64,000 nt of DNA from assembly GCF_000145235.1 (NCBI RefSeq), contig NC_014391.1, positions 4,782,001-4,846,000 on the forward strand. The letters run 5' to 3'. A program made the translations under genes and the position numbers. Below, one piece after another: positions 8,307-16,002 of this stretch. The stretch is from Micromonospora aurantiaca ATCC 27029 (lineage in GTDB: Bacteria; Actinomycetota; Actinomycetes; Mycobacteriales; Micromonosporaceae). How positions within the stretch are numbered: the first letter of the stretch is position 1; every line of letters begins with the position of its first letter. The notes beneath the pieces are model-generated. The model saw nothing but the letters and a program-made list of their open reading frames with translations. It did no database searches and had not been told where the DNA came from.

Positions 8307-8376
8307 CGATCTTGGAGTTGTGGCACCGCGCAGACCTCGCTTCAGGGGCATTACGGGCGCCACAACTCCAAGATCG
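8307..8376. repeat. GATC-type long inverted repeat A
   Basis: Perfect 18-bp arms at 8307-8324 (CGATCTTGGAGTTGTGGC) and 8359-8376 with a 34-nt loop. It lies in the gap between convergent murL and pucR. There is no T-run after either arm, so if it terminates transcription it does so without a classical U-tract. It shares the outer GATC and the general arm pattern with elements B to F. Confidence 0.9.
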
Positions 8377-8434
8377 GCGCGGGACAGCGCGGAGGGACGG
8401 AGGGCGGGACGGGCAGGGTTTGGCCCGGGCGGCG

Positions 8435-10234
8435 TCAGGGGGTGCGGATGGCGTCCAGGGCGAGCAGGGCCACGTGCAGGGACAGGCACCTGTCCACCGA
8501 GTCGAGGTCGGCGTCGAGGATGCGGCCGATGCGGGCCAGCCGTTCGTAGAACGCCGGCCGGGACAGGTGCGCGGCGGCCGCGCCGGCCGACTTGTTGCGC
8601 CCCTGCTCCAGGTACGCCCGCAGCGTACCGAGCAACTGCTCCCGCGGGTGCTGGGCGTCGTAGGCGAGCAGCGGCCCGAGTTCACGCTCGACGAACGTCT
8701 GCAACCGGGGCTCGTCACGCAACAGGTGCAGCAGTCCGGCCAGCCCTACATGCGGCAGCCGGTAGCAGGGCAGATCCCGGGGATCCCGCCGCGCCGCCTC
8801 CGCCACCTGCCGCGCCTCGATCAGTGACCGGCGTGCCTCGCGCAGGCTGCTCACACCGGACCCGGCCGCCACCACGATCGCGGCCCGGGGCGGCGCGTCG
8901 ACCGGCCGTGCGCTCCCCGATGTCACGGCCCGTCCGGCGGGCCGGTCAGGTGACTCCGACGGGCGGGACGCCGGGCGGGCGGCGGGGGCGGCGTCGAGGC
9001 GTACCCGGCGCAACGCCGCGGCGAACGCGGACAGTGCCTTCTCCTCGGCGGCCGGGTCGGGGAGCGCCAGCAGCGCGCCCACGGCCTGGTCGTCGAGCGG
9101 GCTGGTCAGCGCGGTGAGCTTGGCGTCCCGGACGGCCTGGCTGACCGCCTCGGCGAGGTCGCGCAGCCGGGCCGGGCCGGTTTCCGGGTCCTCGGCGTCG
9201 GTGTCGCGGCGTCCGCCGCGCCGGGCGGCGGCGGACTCGTCGTCGGGGGCGCCCGCGTCACCGGACGGCTCCTCGGCGCGGTGCCGGACCACGACGCCGA
9301 CCAGGTGGCGGCGGTCCAGGACGACGCCGAGCGCCTTGGCGCGCAGCGCCACCTCGTCCACCGGACGGGTGTGGTCGATCAGGGCGGTCAGCAGCGTACG
9401 GTGGATCTGCCGTTCCAGGCCCTCGGCGTCGCGCCGGATCAGCCGGCCCAGCGCCAGCGTGGAGGCGGCCCGTTCGATCAGGATGGTCAGCCGGGTCGGC
9501 GGGGTGGACTCGGTCGCCGGCCAGCGCAGCAGCAGCCGTCCCCAGTCCTGTCCCCGCGCGCCCACTGTGGTGACGAGCCAGCCGCTGTCCGGGTCGTACG
9601 CGGTGCGCCCGGGCGGGCGGATCTGCCGCGAGTGCCGCTCCCAGCCGTCCAGCAGCAGTTGGGCGTTCTCCCCCGCCGGGTCGTACGCGAGCACCTGCCG
9701 GGACAGGTTCTCCAGCACCATCGGGCAGCCGGCCAGTTCGGCGGCCTGCCGCAGCACCTCGGCCGGTTCGGCGCCCTCCACCGACAGTTCGGTGAACCGC
9801 TGGTGGATCTCCTCGGTGGCGCGCAGCTCGGTGAGCTGGGCGTCGACGATCAGCGCGTGCACCGCCTCGGTGATCCGGACGAACGGTGTGCCCCGGCGCA
9901 GCTCGATCAGGGGCAGGCCACGTCGCTCGGCGGCGGCGGCCATCACGCGTGGCACTCCGCTGACGTAGCGGCGGCCCAGTTCGACCACCAGCCCGGAGAC
10001 GCCGACGTCGGCCAGCGCGCCGATGAACTCGCGGAGCCCGGCGTCGTCGCCGGGAAGGCCGATCCCGGTGGTGAGGACCAGTTCCCCGCCGCCGAGCAGG
10101 GTGGCGATGTCGGGCACCTCGGCGATGTGCACCCAGCGCACCGACCGGTCCAGCCCGGCGTTCCCCGCGACCAGGCGCGGCGCGCCGTGGCGCACGGGCA
10201 CCAGGTCCAGCACCTCACGCACGGTAGGGAACAC
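8435..10234 (-). CDS. PucR-family transcriptional regulator
   Basis: A 599-residue regulator of the PucR/CdaR class. An N-terminal PucR sensory domain (residues 1 to about 130; TVREVLDLVPV, WVHIAEVPDIATLLGGGELVLTTG) is followed by a GGDEF-like middle region and a C-terminal helix-turn-helix (about 540-595; LLGTLRAYLEQGRNKSAGAAA, then HLSRPAFYERLARIGRIL). Family members control purine or amino-acid catabolism; the target is not evident here. The GTG at 10234 is chosen because TAGCGT ends 7 nt upstream. A GTG at 10243 is in frame but would overlap the -10. A low-complexity Asp/Ser/Pro-rich insert occurs near residues 310-345. Confidence 0.9.
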   Translation of the reverse strand: MFPTVREVLDLVPVRHGAPRLVAGNAGLDRSVRWVHIAEVPDIATLLGGGELVLTTGIGLPGDDAGLREFIGALADVGVSGLVVELGRRYVSGVPRVMAAAAERRGLPLIELRRGTPFVRITEAVHALIVDAQLTELRATEEIHQRFTELSVEGAEPAEVLRQAAELAGCPMVLENLSRQVLAYDPAGENAQLLLDGWERHSRQIRPPGRTAYDPDSGWLVTTVGARGQDWGRLLLRWPATESTPPTRLTILIERAASTLALGRLIRRDAEGLERQIHRTLLTALIDHTRPVDEVALRAKALGVVLDRRHLVGVVVRHRAEEPSGDAGAPDDESAAARRGGRRDTDAEDPETGPARLRDLAEAVSQAVRDAKLTALTSPLDDQAVGALLALPDPAAEEKALSAFAAALRRVRLDAAPAARPASRPSESPDRPAGRAVTSGSARPVDAPPRAAIVVAAGSGVSSLREARRSLIEARQVAEAARRDPRDLPCYRLPHVGLAGLLHLLRDEPRLQTFVERELGPLLAYDAQHPREQLLGTLRAYLEQGRNKSAGAAAAHLSRPAFYERLARIGRILDADLDSVDRCLSLHVALLALDAIRTP

Positions 10235-10241
10235 GGGCGAC

Positions 10242-10247
10242 ACGCTA
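10242..10247 (-). promoter_or_regulatory. -10 hexamer TAGCGT for the pucR gene
   Basis: TAGCGT (10247-10242) ends 7 nt before the GTG at 10234; leaderless pattern. Confidence 0.5.
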
Positions 10248-10277
10248 CCCTGCGTCACCACCGTTGCCGAAAGCCAC

Positions 10278-10318
10278 ACCGCCCGCCGGCCCGCGGGGAG
10301 GCGGGACCGGCGGGCGGT
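10278..10318 (-). terminator. hairpin downstream of argG
   Basis: Perfect 12-bp arms at 10278-10289 and 10307-10318. A second hairpin with 10-bp arms (10334-10343 / 10360-10369) lies between it and the argG stop. Neither has a T-run. They sit where argG transcription should end, ahead of the pucR promoter. Confidence 0.6.
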
Positions 10319-10379
10319 CACAGGTGAGACGAGCCGCGGACCGCTGCCCGGAGGGACGACGGTCCGCGGACGGCGGCGA

Positions 10380-11831
10380 TCAGTCGACGCCGAACTCCAT
10401 CGCGGCCCGATCGAGCGCCTCGTCCTCGGCGGTGGGCACGCCCCGGGAGGCGATGGCCTCCGCGCCGCCCTGCGGCATGGCGCCGATCAGCCCGGTCGAG
10501 GCCGCCTGGGCGGCGCCGACGATCCGTTGCGGGGTGCCGCCGCCGACCATGCCGACGGAGGCGTACTGCTCCAGCTTGGCCCGGGAGTCGGCGATGTCGA
10601 GGTTGCGCATGGTGAGCTGGCCGATCCGGTCGGCCGGGCCGAACGCCGAGTCCTGGGTGCGCTCCATCGACAGCTTGTCCGGGTGGTAGCTGAACGCCGG
10701 GCCGGTGGTGTCCAGGATCGAGTAGTCCTCGCCCCGGCGCAGCCGCAGCGTGACCTCGCCGGTGACCGCCGTGCCGACCCAGCGCTGCAGCGACTCGCGC
10801 AGCATCAGCGCCTGCGGGTCCAGCCAGCGGCCCTCGTACATGAGGCGGCCGAGGCGGCGGCCCTCGTTGTGGTAGTTCGCGAGCGTGTCCTCGTTGTGGA
10901 TCGCGTTGACGAGCCGCTCGTACGCGGCGTGCAGCAGCGCCATGCCGGGGGCCTCGTAGATGCCGCGGCTCTTGGCCTCGATGATCCGGTTCTCGATCTG
11001 GTCGGACATGCCCAGGCCGTGCCGGCCGCCGATGGCGTTGGCCTCCAGCACCAGGTCGACGGCGCTGCCGAACTCCTTGCCGTTGATCGTCACCGGGCGG
11101 CCCTGGTCGAAGCCGATGGTGACGTCCTCGGTGGGGATCTCCACGGACGGATCCCAGAACTTCACGCCCATGATCGGCTCGACGGTCTCGATGCCGGTGT
11201 CCAGGTGTTCGAGCGTCTTGGCCTCGTGGGTGGCGCCCCAGATGTTGGCGTCGGTGGAGTACGCCTTCTCGGTGCTGTCCCGGTAGGGCAGGCCGCGCTC
11301 CAGCAGCCACTCCGACATCTCGGTGCGGCCGCCCAGCTCGGTGACGAAGTCGGTGTCCAGCCACGGCTTGTAGATCCGTAGCTGCGGGTTCGCCAGCAGG
11401 CCGTACCGGTAGAACCGCTCGATGTCGTTGCCCTTGAACGTCGAGCCGTCGCCCCAGATCTGCACGTCGTCGGCGATCATCGCGCGGACCAGCAGCGTGC
11501 CGGTCACGGCCCGGCCCAGCGGCGTGGTGTTGAAGTAGGCCCGCCCGCCGGAGCGGATGTGGAAGGCGCCGCAGGTCAGCGCTGCCAGCCCCTCCTCGAC
11601 CAGGGCGGCGCGGCAGTCGACGAGGCGGGCGACCTCGGCGCCGTAGCTGAGCGCGCGGCCGGGCACCGAGGCGATGTCGGGCTCGTCGTACTGGCCGATG
11701 TCAGCGGTGTAGGCGCAGGGGACGGCGCCCTTGTCGCGCATCCACGCGACGGCCACCGAGGTGTCGAGGCCGCCGGAGAAGGCGATGCCGACACGTTCGC
11801 CGATGGGCAGGGAGGTGAGAACCTTGGACAC
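10380..11831 (-). CDS. argG: argininosuccinate synthase
   Basis: Joins citrulline and aspartate with ATP to make argininosuccinate, the penultimate step of arginine synthesis, in the cytosol. It is 483 residues, the longer ArgG type seen in E. coli. Seen: the N-terminal PP-loop GIAFSGGLDTSVAVAW, YTADIGQYDEPD, GDGSTFKGNDIERFYRYG, STDANIWGATHEAK and GRHGLGMSDQIENRIIEAKSRG. The GTG at 11831 is preceded by CATAAT with TG upstream and a 7-nt gap, giving a leaderless start; further in-frame upstream sequence lacks family similarity. It stands alone, without other arg genes nearby. Confidence 0.96.
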   Translation of the reverse strand: MSKVLTSLPIGERVGIAFSGGLDTSVAVAWMRDKGAVPCAYTADIGQYDEPDIASVPGRALSYGAEVARLVDCRAALVEEGLAALTCGAFHIRSGGRAYFNTTPLGRAVTGTLLVRAMIADDVQIWGDGSTFKGNDIERFYRYGLLANPQLRIYKPWLDTDFVTELGGRTEMSEWLLERGLPYRDSTEKAYSTDANIWGATHEAKTLEHLDTGIETVEPIMGVKFWDPSVEIPTEDVTIGFDQGRPVTINGKEFGSAVDLVLEANAIGGRHGLGMSDQIENRIIEAKSRGIYEAPGMALLHAAYERLVNAIHNEDTLANYHNEGRRLGRLMYEGRWLDPQALMLRESLQRWVGTAVTGEVTLRLRRGEDYSILDTTGPAFSYHPDKLSMERTQDSAFGPADRIGQLTMRNLDIADSRAKLEQYASVGMVGGGTPQRIVGAAQAASTGLIGAMPQGGAEAIASRGVPTAEDEALDRAAMEFGVD

Positions 11832-11838
11832 AAGGAAG

Positions 11839-11844
11839 ATTATG
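11839..11844 (-). promoter_or_regulatory. extended -10 (TG-CATAAT) of argG
   Basis: CATAAT (11844-11839) is directly preceded by TG and ends 7 nt before the argG GTG; leaderless arrangement. Confidence 0.5.
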
Positions 11845-11888
11845 CACACCATCGCATGGTCATGCAAGCCGGTCGGGAGAGCGGGTCG

Positions 11889-12698
11889 TCAGAGCGCGTC
11901 GTCCCGCCCCAGCTCCCAGAACGCCACCGCCGCGGCGGCCGCCACGTTCAGCGAGTCCACGCCGCGCCGCATCGGGATCACCACCCGCACGTCGCTGGCG
12001 GCCTGCGCCGCCGCGGTCAGCCCCGGCCCCTCCGCCCCGAGCAGCAACGCCGCCCGCTCGCGCTGCGCCGGGGTCAGCCGCTGCATCGGTACGGCATCAG
12101 GCGCCGGCGTCATCGCGAGCACGGTGAACCCGGCCGCCCGGACCTGGTCCAGCCCGCCGGGCCAGCTGTCGAGCTTGGCGTACGGCACCGCGAACACCTC
12201 GCCCATGCTGACCCGTACGCTGCGCCGGTACAGCGGGTCGGCGCAGGTCGGGGACAGCAGCACCGCGTCGACGCCGAGCGCTGCGGCGCCCCGGAAGATC
12301 GCGCCCAGGTTCGTGTGGTTGTTGACGTCCTCCAGGATCACCACCCGCCGGGCGGCGGCGAGCACCTCGTCGGCGGAGCGCAGCGGCTTGCGGTGGAACG
12401 AGGCGAGCACGCCCCGGTGCACGTGGAAACCGGTGGCGCGCTGGAGCACGTCCGGCGTCGCCGCGTACACCGGCGCGTCACCGGTGTCCAGGTCGGCGAG
12501 CTGGTCCACCCGCTTGGCGTCGACCAGGTACGACCGGGCCGGGTAGCCGGCCCGCAGCGCCCGCCGCAGCACCAGCTCCCCCTCGGCGATGAACAGCCCG
12601 TGCGGCGGTTCCCAGCGGGTACGCAGCTCCACGTCGGTGAGCGCGCGGTAGTCGGCGATCCGGTCGTCGTCGGGGTCGGTGATCTCGTGGACGGGCAC
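11889..12698 (-). CDS. SpoU/TrmH-family RNA 2'-O-methyltransferase
   Basis: A 269-residue SPOUT enzyme expected to methylate ribose 2'-OH groups of rRNA or tRNA using S-adenosylmethionine. An N-terminal substrate-binding domain (RWEPPHGLFIAEGELVLRRAL) precedes the three knotted SPOUT motifs: NHTNLGAIFRGAAALGVDAV, LLLGAEGPGLT and VDSLNVAAAAAVAFWEL. The GTG at 12698 gives the expected length; a CAGAAT hexamer lies 6 nt upstream, again suggesting a leaderless start. It follows argG on the same strand with only 57 nt between, but its own promoter is likely. The exact RNA target cannot be told. Confidence 0.9.
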   Translation of the reverse strand: MPVHEITDPDDDRIADYRALTDVELRTRWEPPHGLFIAEGELVLRRALRAGYPARSYLVDAKRVDQLADLDTGDAPVYAATPDVLQRATGFHVHRGVLASFHRKPLRSADEVLAAARRVVILEDVNNHTNLGAIFRGAAALGVDAVLLSPTCADPLYRRSVRVSMGEVFAVPYAKLDSWPGGLDQVRAAGFTVLAMTPAPDAVPMQRLTPAQRERAALLLGAEGPGLTAAAQAASDVRVVIPMRRGVDSLNVAAAAAVAFWELGRDDAL

Positions 12699-12803
12699 CA
12701 GGCGATTCTGCCCGGCCCGCCCGGTCGCTCCGGCGCGGGCCGGGTTTCCGTCGTCCCGGGCGGGGAACGGAGCCGGAAGGCCGACGGTGACGGAGGGACC
12801 ACG

Positions 12804-14636
12804 ATGGGCGCGGATCACGACGGCAACCTCCCCCGCGACGCCACCGTCTCCGACTACCTGGTGGCCCGGCTCGCCGAGTGGGGCGTGCACCGCTACTACG
12901 GCTACCCGGGCGACGGGATCAACGGCATGACCTCGGCGTTGCAGCGGGCCGAGGGGCGGGCCCGGTTCATCCAGGTCCGGCACGAGGAGACGGCCGGTTT
13001 CGCGGCCGGCGCGCACGTCAAGTACGGCGGCGGCCCGCTCGGATGCGTGGTGGTGACCAGCGGCCCCGGCGCGATCCACGCCCTCAACGGCCTCTACGAC
13101 GCGAAGCTCGACCACCAGCCGGTGGTGGCGCTGCTCGGGCACACCGCGCTGCCCGCCGAGGGCGGCGGCTACTACCAGGAGGTGGACCTGCTCTCCCTCT
13201 ACAAGGATGTGGCGTCGGCGTTCCTGGCCCAGCTCGACGACCCGTCGCAGGCCCGGCACCTGGTCGACCGGGCCTGCCGGACGGCGCTGGCCCGGCGTAC
13301 CGTGACCGCCCTGGTCCTGCCCTCCGACGTGCAGGACCTGCCGGCGGTGCCGCACCCGCCGCACGCCCACGGCTACTACCACACCAGCGCGGTGCCGAGC
13401 AGCGAGCCGACGGTGCCGCCGGAGGCCGACGTGCGCCGCGCCGCCGAGGTGCTGCGCGGCGGCGAGCGGGTGGCGATGCTGGTCGGGCAGGGCGCGCTGG
13501 GCGCCGAGGACGAGGTACGCCGGATCGCCGACCGGCTCGGCGCCGGGGTCGCCACCGCGCTGCTCGGCTTCACCGCCGTCGACCACCGGCAGCCCTGGGT
13601 GACGGGCGCGATCGGCCTGCTCGGCAGCCGCCCGAGCTGGCAGCTCATGCGCGAGTGCGACAGGCTGCTGATCGTCGGCAGCCAGATGCCGTACTCGGAG
13701 TTCTACCCGCCGGAGGGCCAGGCCCGGGCGGTGCAGATCGACATCGACGGCACCCGGATGGGGTTGCGGTACCCGACCGAGGTGAACCTGACCGGTGACG
13801 CCGGGCCGACGCTGCGCGCCCTGCTCAAGGAGCTGGGCCCGGGTCCGGGCCCGACCGCCTGGCGGGCCACCCTCGCCGACGCCACCGGCAAGTGGCGGGC
13901 CTCGCAACGCGAGGTCGCCGCCCAGCCGGCCGACCCGGTCAACCCGCAGTCGCTGTTCACCTCGCTCGACGACGCGCTGCCGGGCGACGCCATGCTCGCC
14001 GTGGACTGCGGCACCGCCACCGCCTGGTACGCCCGGCACGTGCGGGTCCGTCCCGGCATGCTGGCCAGCCTCTCCGGCACGCTGCTCTCAATGGGCGGCG
14101 GCATGCCGTACGCGCTGGCGGCGAAGTTCGCCCACCCGGACCGCCCGGTGATCGCGCTGCTCGGCGACGGCGCGATGCAGATGAACGGCGTCAACGAGCT
14201 GATCACGGTGGCGAGGTACTGGCGGGAGTGGGCCGACCCCCGGTTCGTGGTGCTGGTGCTCAACAACCGGGATCTGGCCTTCGTCAGCTGGGAGCAGCGG
14301 TCCGGCGAGGGCACGCCGATGTTCCCGGACAGCCAGGACCTGCCGGACGTCGCGTACCACAGGTGGGCCGAGGTGCTGGGCCTCGGCGGTGAGCTGGTCG
14401 ACTCCCCCGACCGGGTGGACGGCCTGTGGCAGCGGGTGCTCGACGCGGACCGCCCGGTGGTGGTGAACGCCGTGGTGGACCCGGCCGAGCTGATGCTGCC
14501 GCCGCACTTCACCGTCGAGCAGGCCCGCAAGACCGCCGCCGCGGTGCTGCGCGGGGACAGCGACCGGGCCGGCATCATGCGGCGCGGCGTGCCGGCCGCG
14601 CTCGCCACGTACCGGCCCCGCCGCCGGGGCCGCTGA
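12804..14636 (+). CDS. ThDP-dependent enzyme, pyruvate oxidase/acetolactate synthase-like
   Basis: A 610-residue thiamine diphosphate enzyme of the PoxB/AHAS superfamily. Domain order: N-terminal PYR domain (residues 1 to about 180; FIQVRHEETAGFAAG with the catalytic Glu near 61-62), central domain (about 200-330), C-terminal PP domain with the ThDP motif GDGAMQMNGVNELI from about 454 ending at LVLNN. It could decarboxylate pyruvate or a related 2-oxo acid; HTALPAEGGGYYQEVD is typical of family members annotated only as thiamine pyrophosphate-requiring enzymes. ATG 12804 has GGAGGG 6 nt upstream. There is no small AHAS subunit nearby, which argues against acetolactate synthase. Confidence 0.87.
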   Translation: MGADHDGNLPRDATVSDYLVARLAEWGVHRYYGYPGDGINGMTSALQRAEGRARFIQVRHEETAGFAAGAHVKYGGGPLGCVVVTSGPGAIHALNGLYDAKLDHQPVVALLGHTALPAEGGGYYQEVDLLSLYKDVASAFLAQLDDPSQARHLVDRACRTALARRTVTALVLPSDVQDLPAVPHPPHAHGYYHTSAVPSSEPTVPPEADVRRAAEVLRGGERVAMLVGQGALGAEDEVRRIADRLGAGVATALLGFTAVDHRQPWVTGAIGLLGSRPSWQLMRECDRLLIVGSQMPYSEFYPPEGQARAVQIDIDGTRMGLRYPTEVNLTGDAGPTLRALLKELGPGPGPTAWRATLADATGKWRASQREVAAQPADPVNPQSLFTSLDDALPGDAMLAVDCGTATAWYARHVRVRPGMLASLSGTLLSMGGGMPYALAAKFAHPDRPVIALLGDGAMQMNGVNELITVARYWREWADPRFVVLVLNNRDLAFVSWEQRSGEGTPMFPDSQDLPDVAYHRWAEVLGLGGELVDSPDRVDGLWQRVLDADRPVVVNAVVDPAELMLPPHFTVEQARKTAAAVLRGDSDRAGIMRRGVPAALATYRPRRRGR

Positions 14637-14640
14637 GGCG

Positions 14641-15201
14641 TCAGGCCCGCCCGTAGCGCAGCAGCACCGACCGTCCGTCGAACGTGCGCGTCTCGACCAG
14701 CCGCAGGCTCTGCCGGGCCAGGCCGGGCAGCACCTGCCGTCCGCCGCCGAGCACCACCGGGTGCACGATCACCTCGTAGGTGTCGACGAGCCCGAGCGCG
14801 GCCAGCGCCGTCGCCGCGCCGGTGCCGCCGGTGACCAGCAGGTCGCCGGGGAACCGCTCACGGACCTCGGCGAACTCCTTCGCCAGGTCGCCGCCGCCGA
14901 CCACCACGGCGCCGTGGGAGGCCTCGGCGAGCGTGCGGGAGACCACGATCTTCGGGGTACGCCGCCAGATCGGCGCGAACGCCAGGTCGTGCGGGTGGTC
15001 GGAGATCGACTCGACCTGCGGCCAGTAGGAGGACATCATCTCCCACACCCGCCGCCCGTAGACGAAGGCGTCGGCCCGCTCGGCCAGCCCGATCGAGTAC
15101 GCGGACAGCTCCTCCCCCATCTCCGGCCAGTCGAACTCGCCGTTCGGGCCCTCGATGAAGCCGTCGACCGACGTGTGCACCCCGTAGACGACGTTGCCCA
15201 T
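14641..15201 (-). CDS. dihydrofolate reductase-like (RibD C-terminal) protein
   Basis: A 186-residue protein with the DHFR/RibD-C fold, an NADPH-dependent reductase of unknown substrate. Seen: the N-terminal VVYGVHTSVDGFIEGPNGEFDWPE, YGRRVWEMM, IWRRTPKIVVSRTL, a dinucleotide-type GDLLVTGGTGAATAL and HPVVLGGGRQVLPG. Such dihydrofolate reductase family proteins are common, stand-alone genes in actinobacteria and are not the essential FolA. GAGGAG precedes the ATG at 15201. It converges on the ThDP enzyme, whose stop lies 4 nt away. Confidence 0.88.
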   Translation of the reverse strand: MGNVVYGVHTSVDGFIEGPNGEFDWPEMGEELSAYSIGLAERADAFVYGRRVWEMMSSYWPQVESISDHPHDLAFAPIWRRTPKIVVSRTLAEASHGAVVVGGGDLAKEFAEVRERFPGDLLVTGGTGAATALAALGLVDTYEVIVHPVVLGGGRQVLPGLARQSLRLVETRTFDGRSVLLRYGRA

Positions 15202-15308
15202 GCGCTGCTCCTCCGCGTATCGGCGCGTCCCGGTCGGACACGCTCACCGGTGGGTCGGAGCCGCCGGGCCGGATCCGACACGTCGCGCGCATCGTTGTCC
15301 GGGTGCGT

Positions 15309-15314
15309 TAGCGT
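15309..15314 (+). promoter_or_regulatory. -10 hexamer TAGCGT for the kinase gene
   Basis: TAGCGT ends 8 nt before the ATG at 15323; no ribosome site is visible. Confidence 0.45.
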
Positions 15315-15322
15315 CCGGGCCC

Positions 15323-15985
15323 ATGGGCCGCCCCGTGATGATCGCGCTGATCGGCGTCGACGGCTCCGGCAAGACCACCCAGGCCAGGGCTTTGGCGGCG
15401 CGGCTGCGCGAGCAGGGCATCCGGGCGCGGTACTTCGAGAACGCCGGTGGGCGGCCGCTGTGGAACCGGCTGGCGCAGGCGCTCGGCCGCGCCGACGGGA
15501 CGGCGCTGTTCGGCCGTACCGTCTATCCGGCGCTGGAGGCGACGGTGCGCGCGGCGGCGATGGCCCGGACCGTCGCGGTGGCCCGCCTGACCGGACGGGT
15601 GGCGGTGCTGGACCGGTGGACCTGGTGCCAGGACGTGATCATGGCGGCCCGCGGCGACCGGGGGCGGCGCGCGGTACGCGCCGTCTACGCGGTCTTCCCG
15701 CGCCCGGCGGTGGTGTGTTTCCTCGCCACCTCGCCCGGGGTGGCGCAGTGGCGGGTGGCCGCGCGGGGCATCGACACCGAGGAGCTGGCGCACCTGCGCG
15801 CGCTGGACGCCGCCTACCGGGCACTGCCGGAGTTCGGCTCGTTCGTCACGCTCGACGGCGACGGCACCCCGGACGAGGTGGCCGCCGCCCTCGACGCGGT
15901 CGTGGACGCGGCCGTCGACGCGGTTGCGGGTCCGGCGCCGCGGCGCGGCGTTAAGAAGGGGCCCTTCCTCTACCGGAGGCGTTAA
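15323..15985 (+). CDS. thymidylate kinase-like P-loop nucleoside-phosphate kinase
   Basis: A 220-residue P-loop kinase of the dTMP-kinase superfamily. The Walker A GVDGSGKTT is at about residues 10-18, a DR(W) catalytic motif occurs in AVLDRWTWCQDV, and an LID-like region follows. It differs from housekeeping Tmk in lacking the usual DRY/S pattern, so the substrate is uncertain. ATG 15323 is chosen because it lies 8 nt after TAGCGT and directly precedes the conserved MIALIGVDGSGKTT; the frame opens further upstream without similarity. Oddity: the last 12 residues (GVKKGPFLYRRR) are a translation of an intergenic repeat unit, and the stop codon TAA is inside the second unit, so the native C-terminus was probably replaced. 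Confidence 0.8.
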   Translation: MGRPVMIALIGVDGSGKTTQARALAARLREQGIRARYFENAGGRPLWNRLAQALGRADGTALFGRTVYPALEATVRAAAMARTVAVARLTGRVAVLDRWTWCQDVIMAARGDRGRRAVRAVYAVFPRPAVVCFLATSPGVAQWRVAARGIDTEELAHLRALDAAYRALPEFGSFVTLDGDGTPDEVAAALDAVVDAAVDAVAGPAPRRGVKKGPFLYRRR

Positions 15986-16002
15986 GAAGGGGCCCTTCCT
16001 TA
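15950..16002. repeat. two-unit dyad repeat, copy 1
   Basis: Two direct copies of GTTAAGAAGGGGCCCTTCCT at 15950-15969 and 15981-16000, start-to-start 31 bp, with spacer CTACCGGAGGC. Each unit is itself a dyad centred on GGGGCCC. Unit 1 is translated as the tail of the kinase, unit 2 gives the kinase stop TAA (15983-15985), and the TTA at 16000-16002 gives the PBP stop on the other strand. Confidence 0.95.

Noticed and set aside
15323..15985. Housekeeping dTMP kinase
   Set aside because: It has the Walker A motif, but other Tmk signatures are weak and it may be a paralogue; called only kinase-like.
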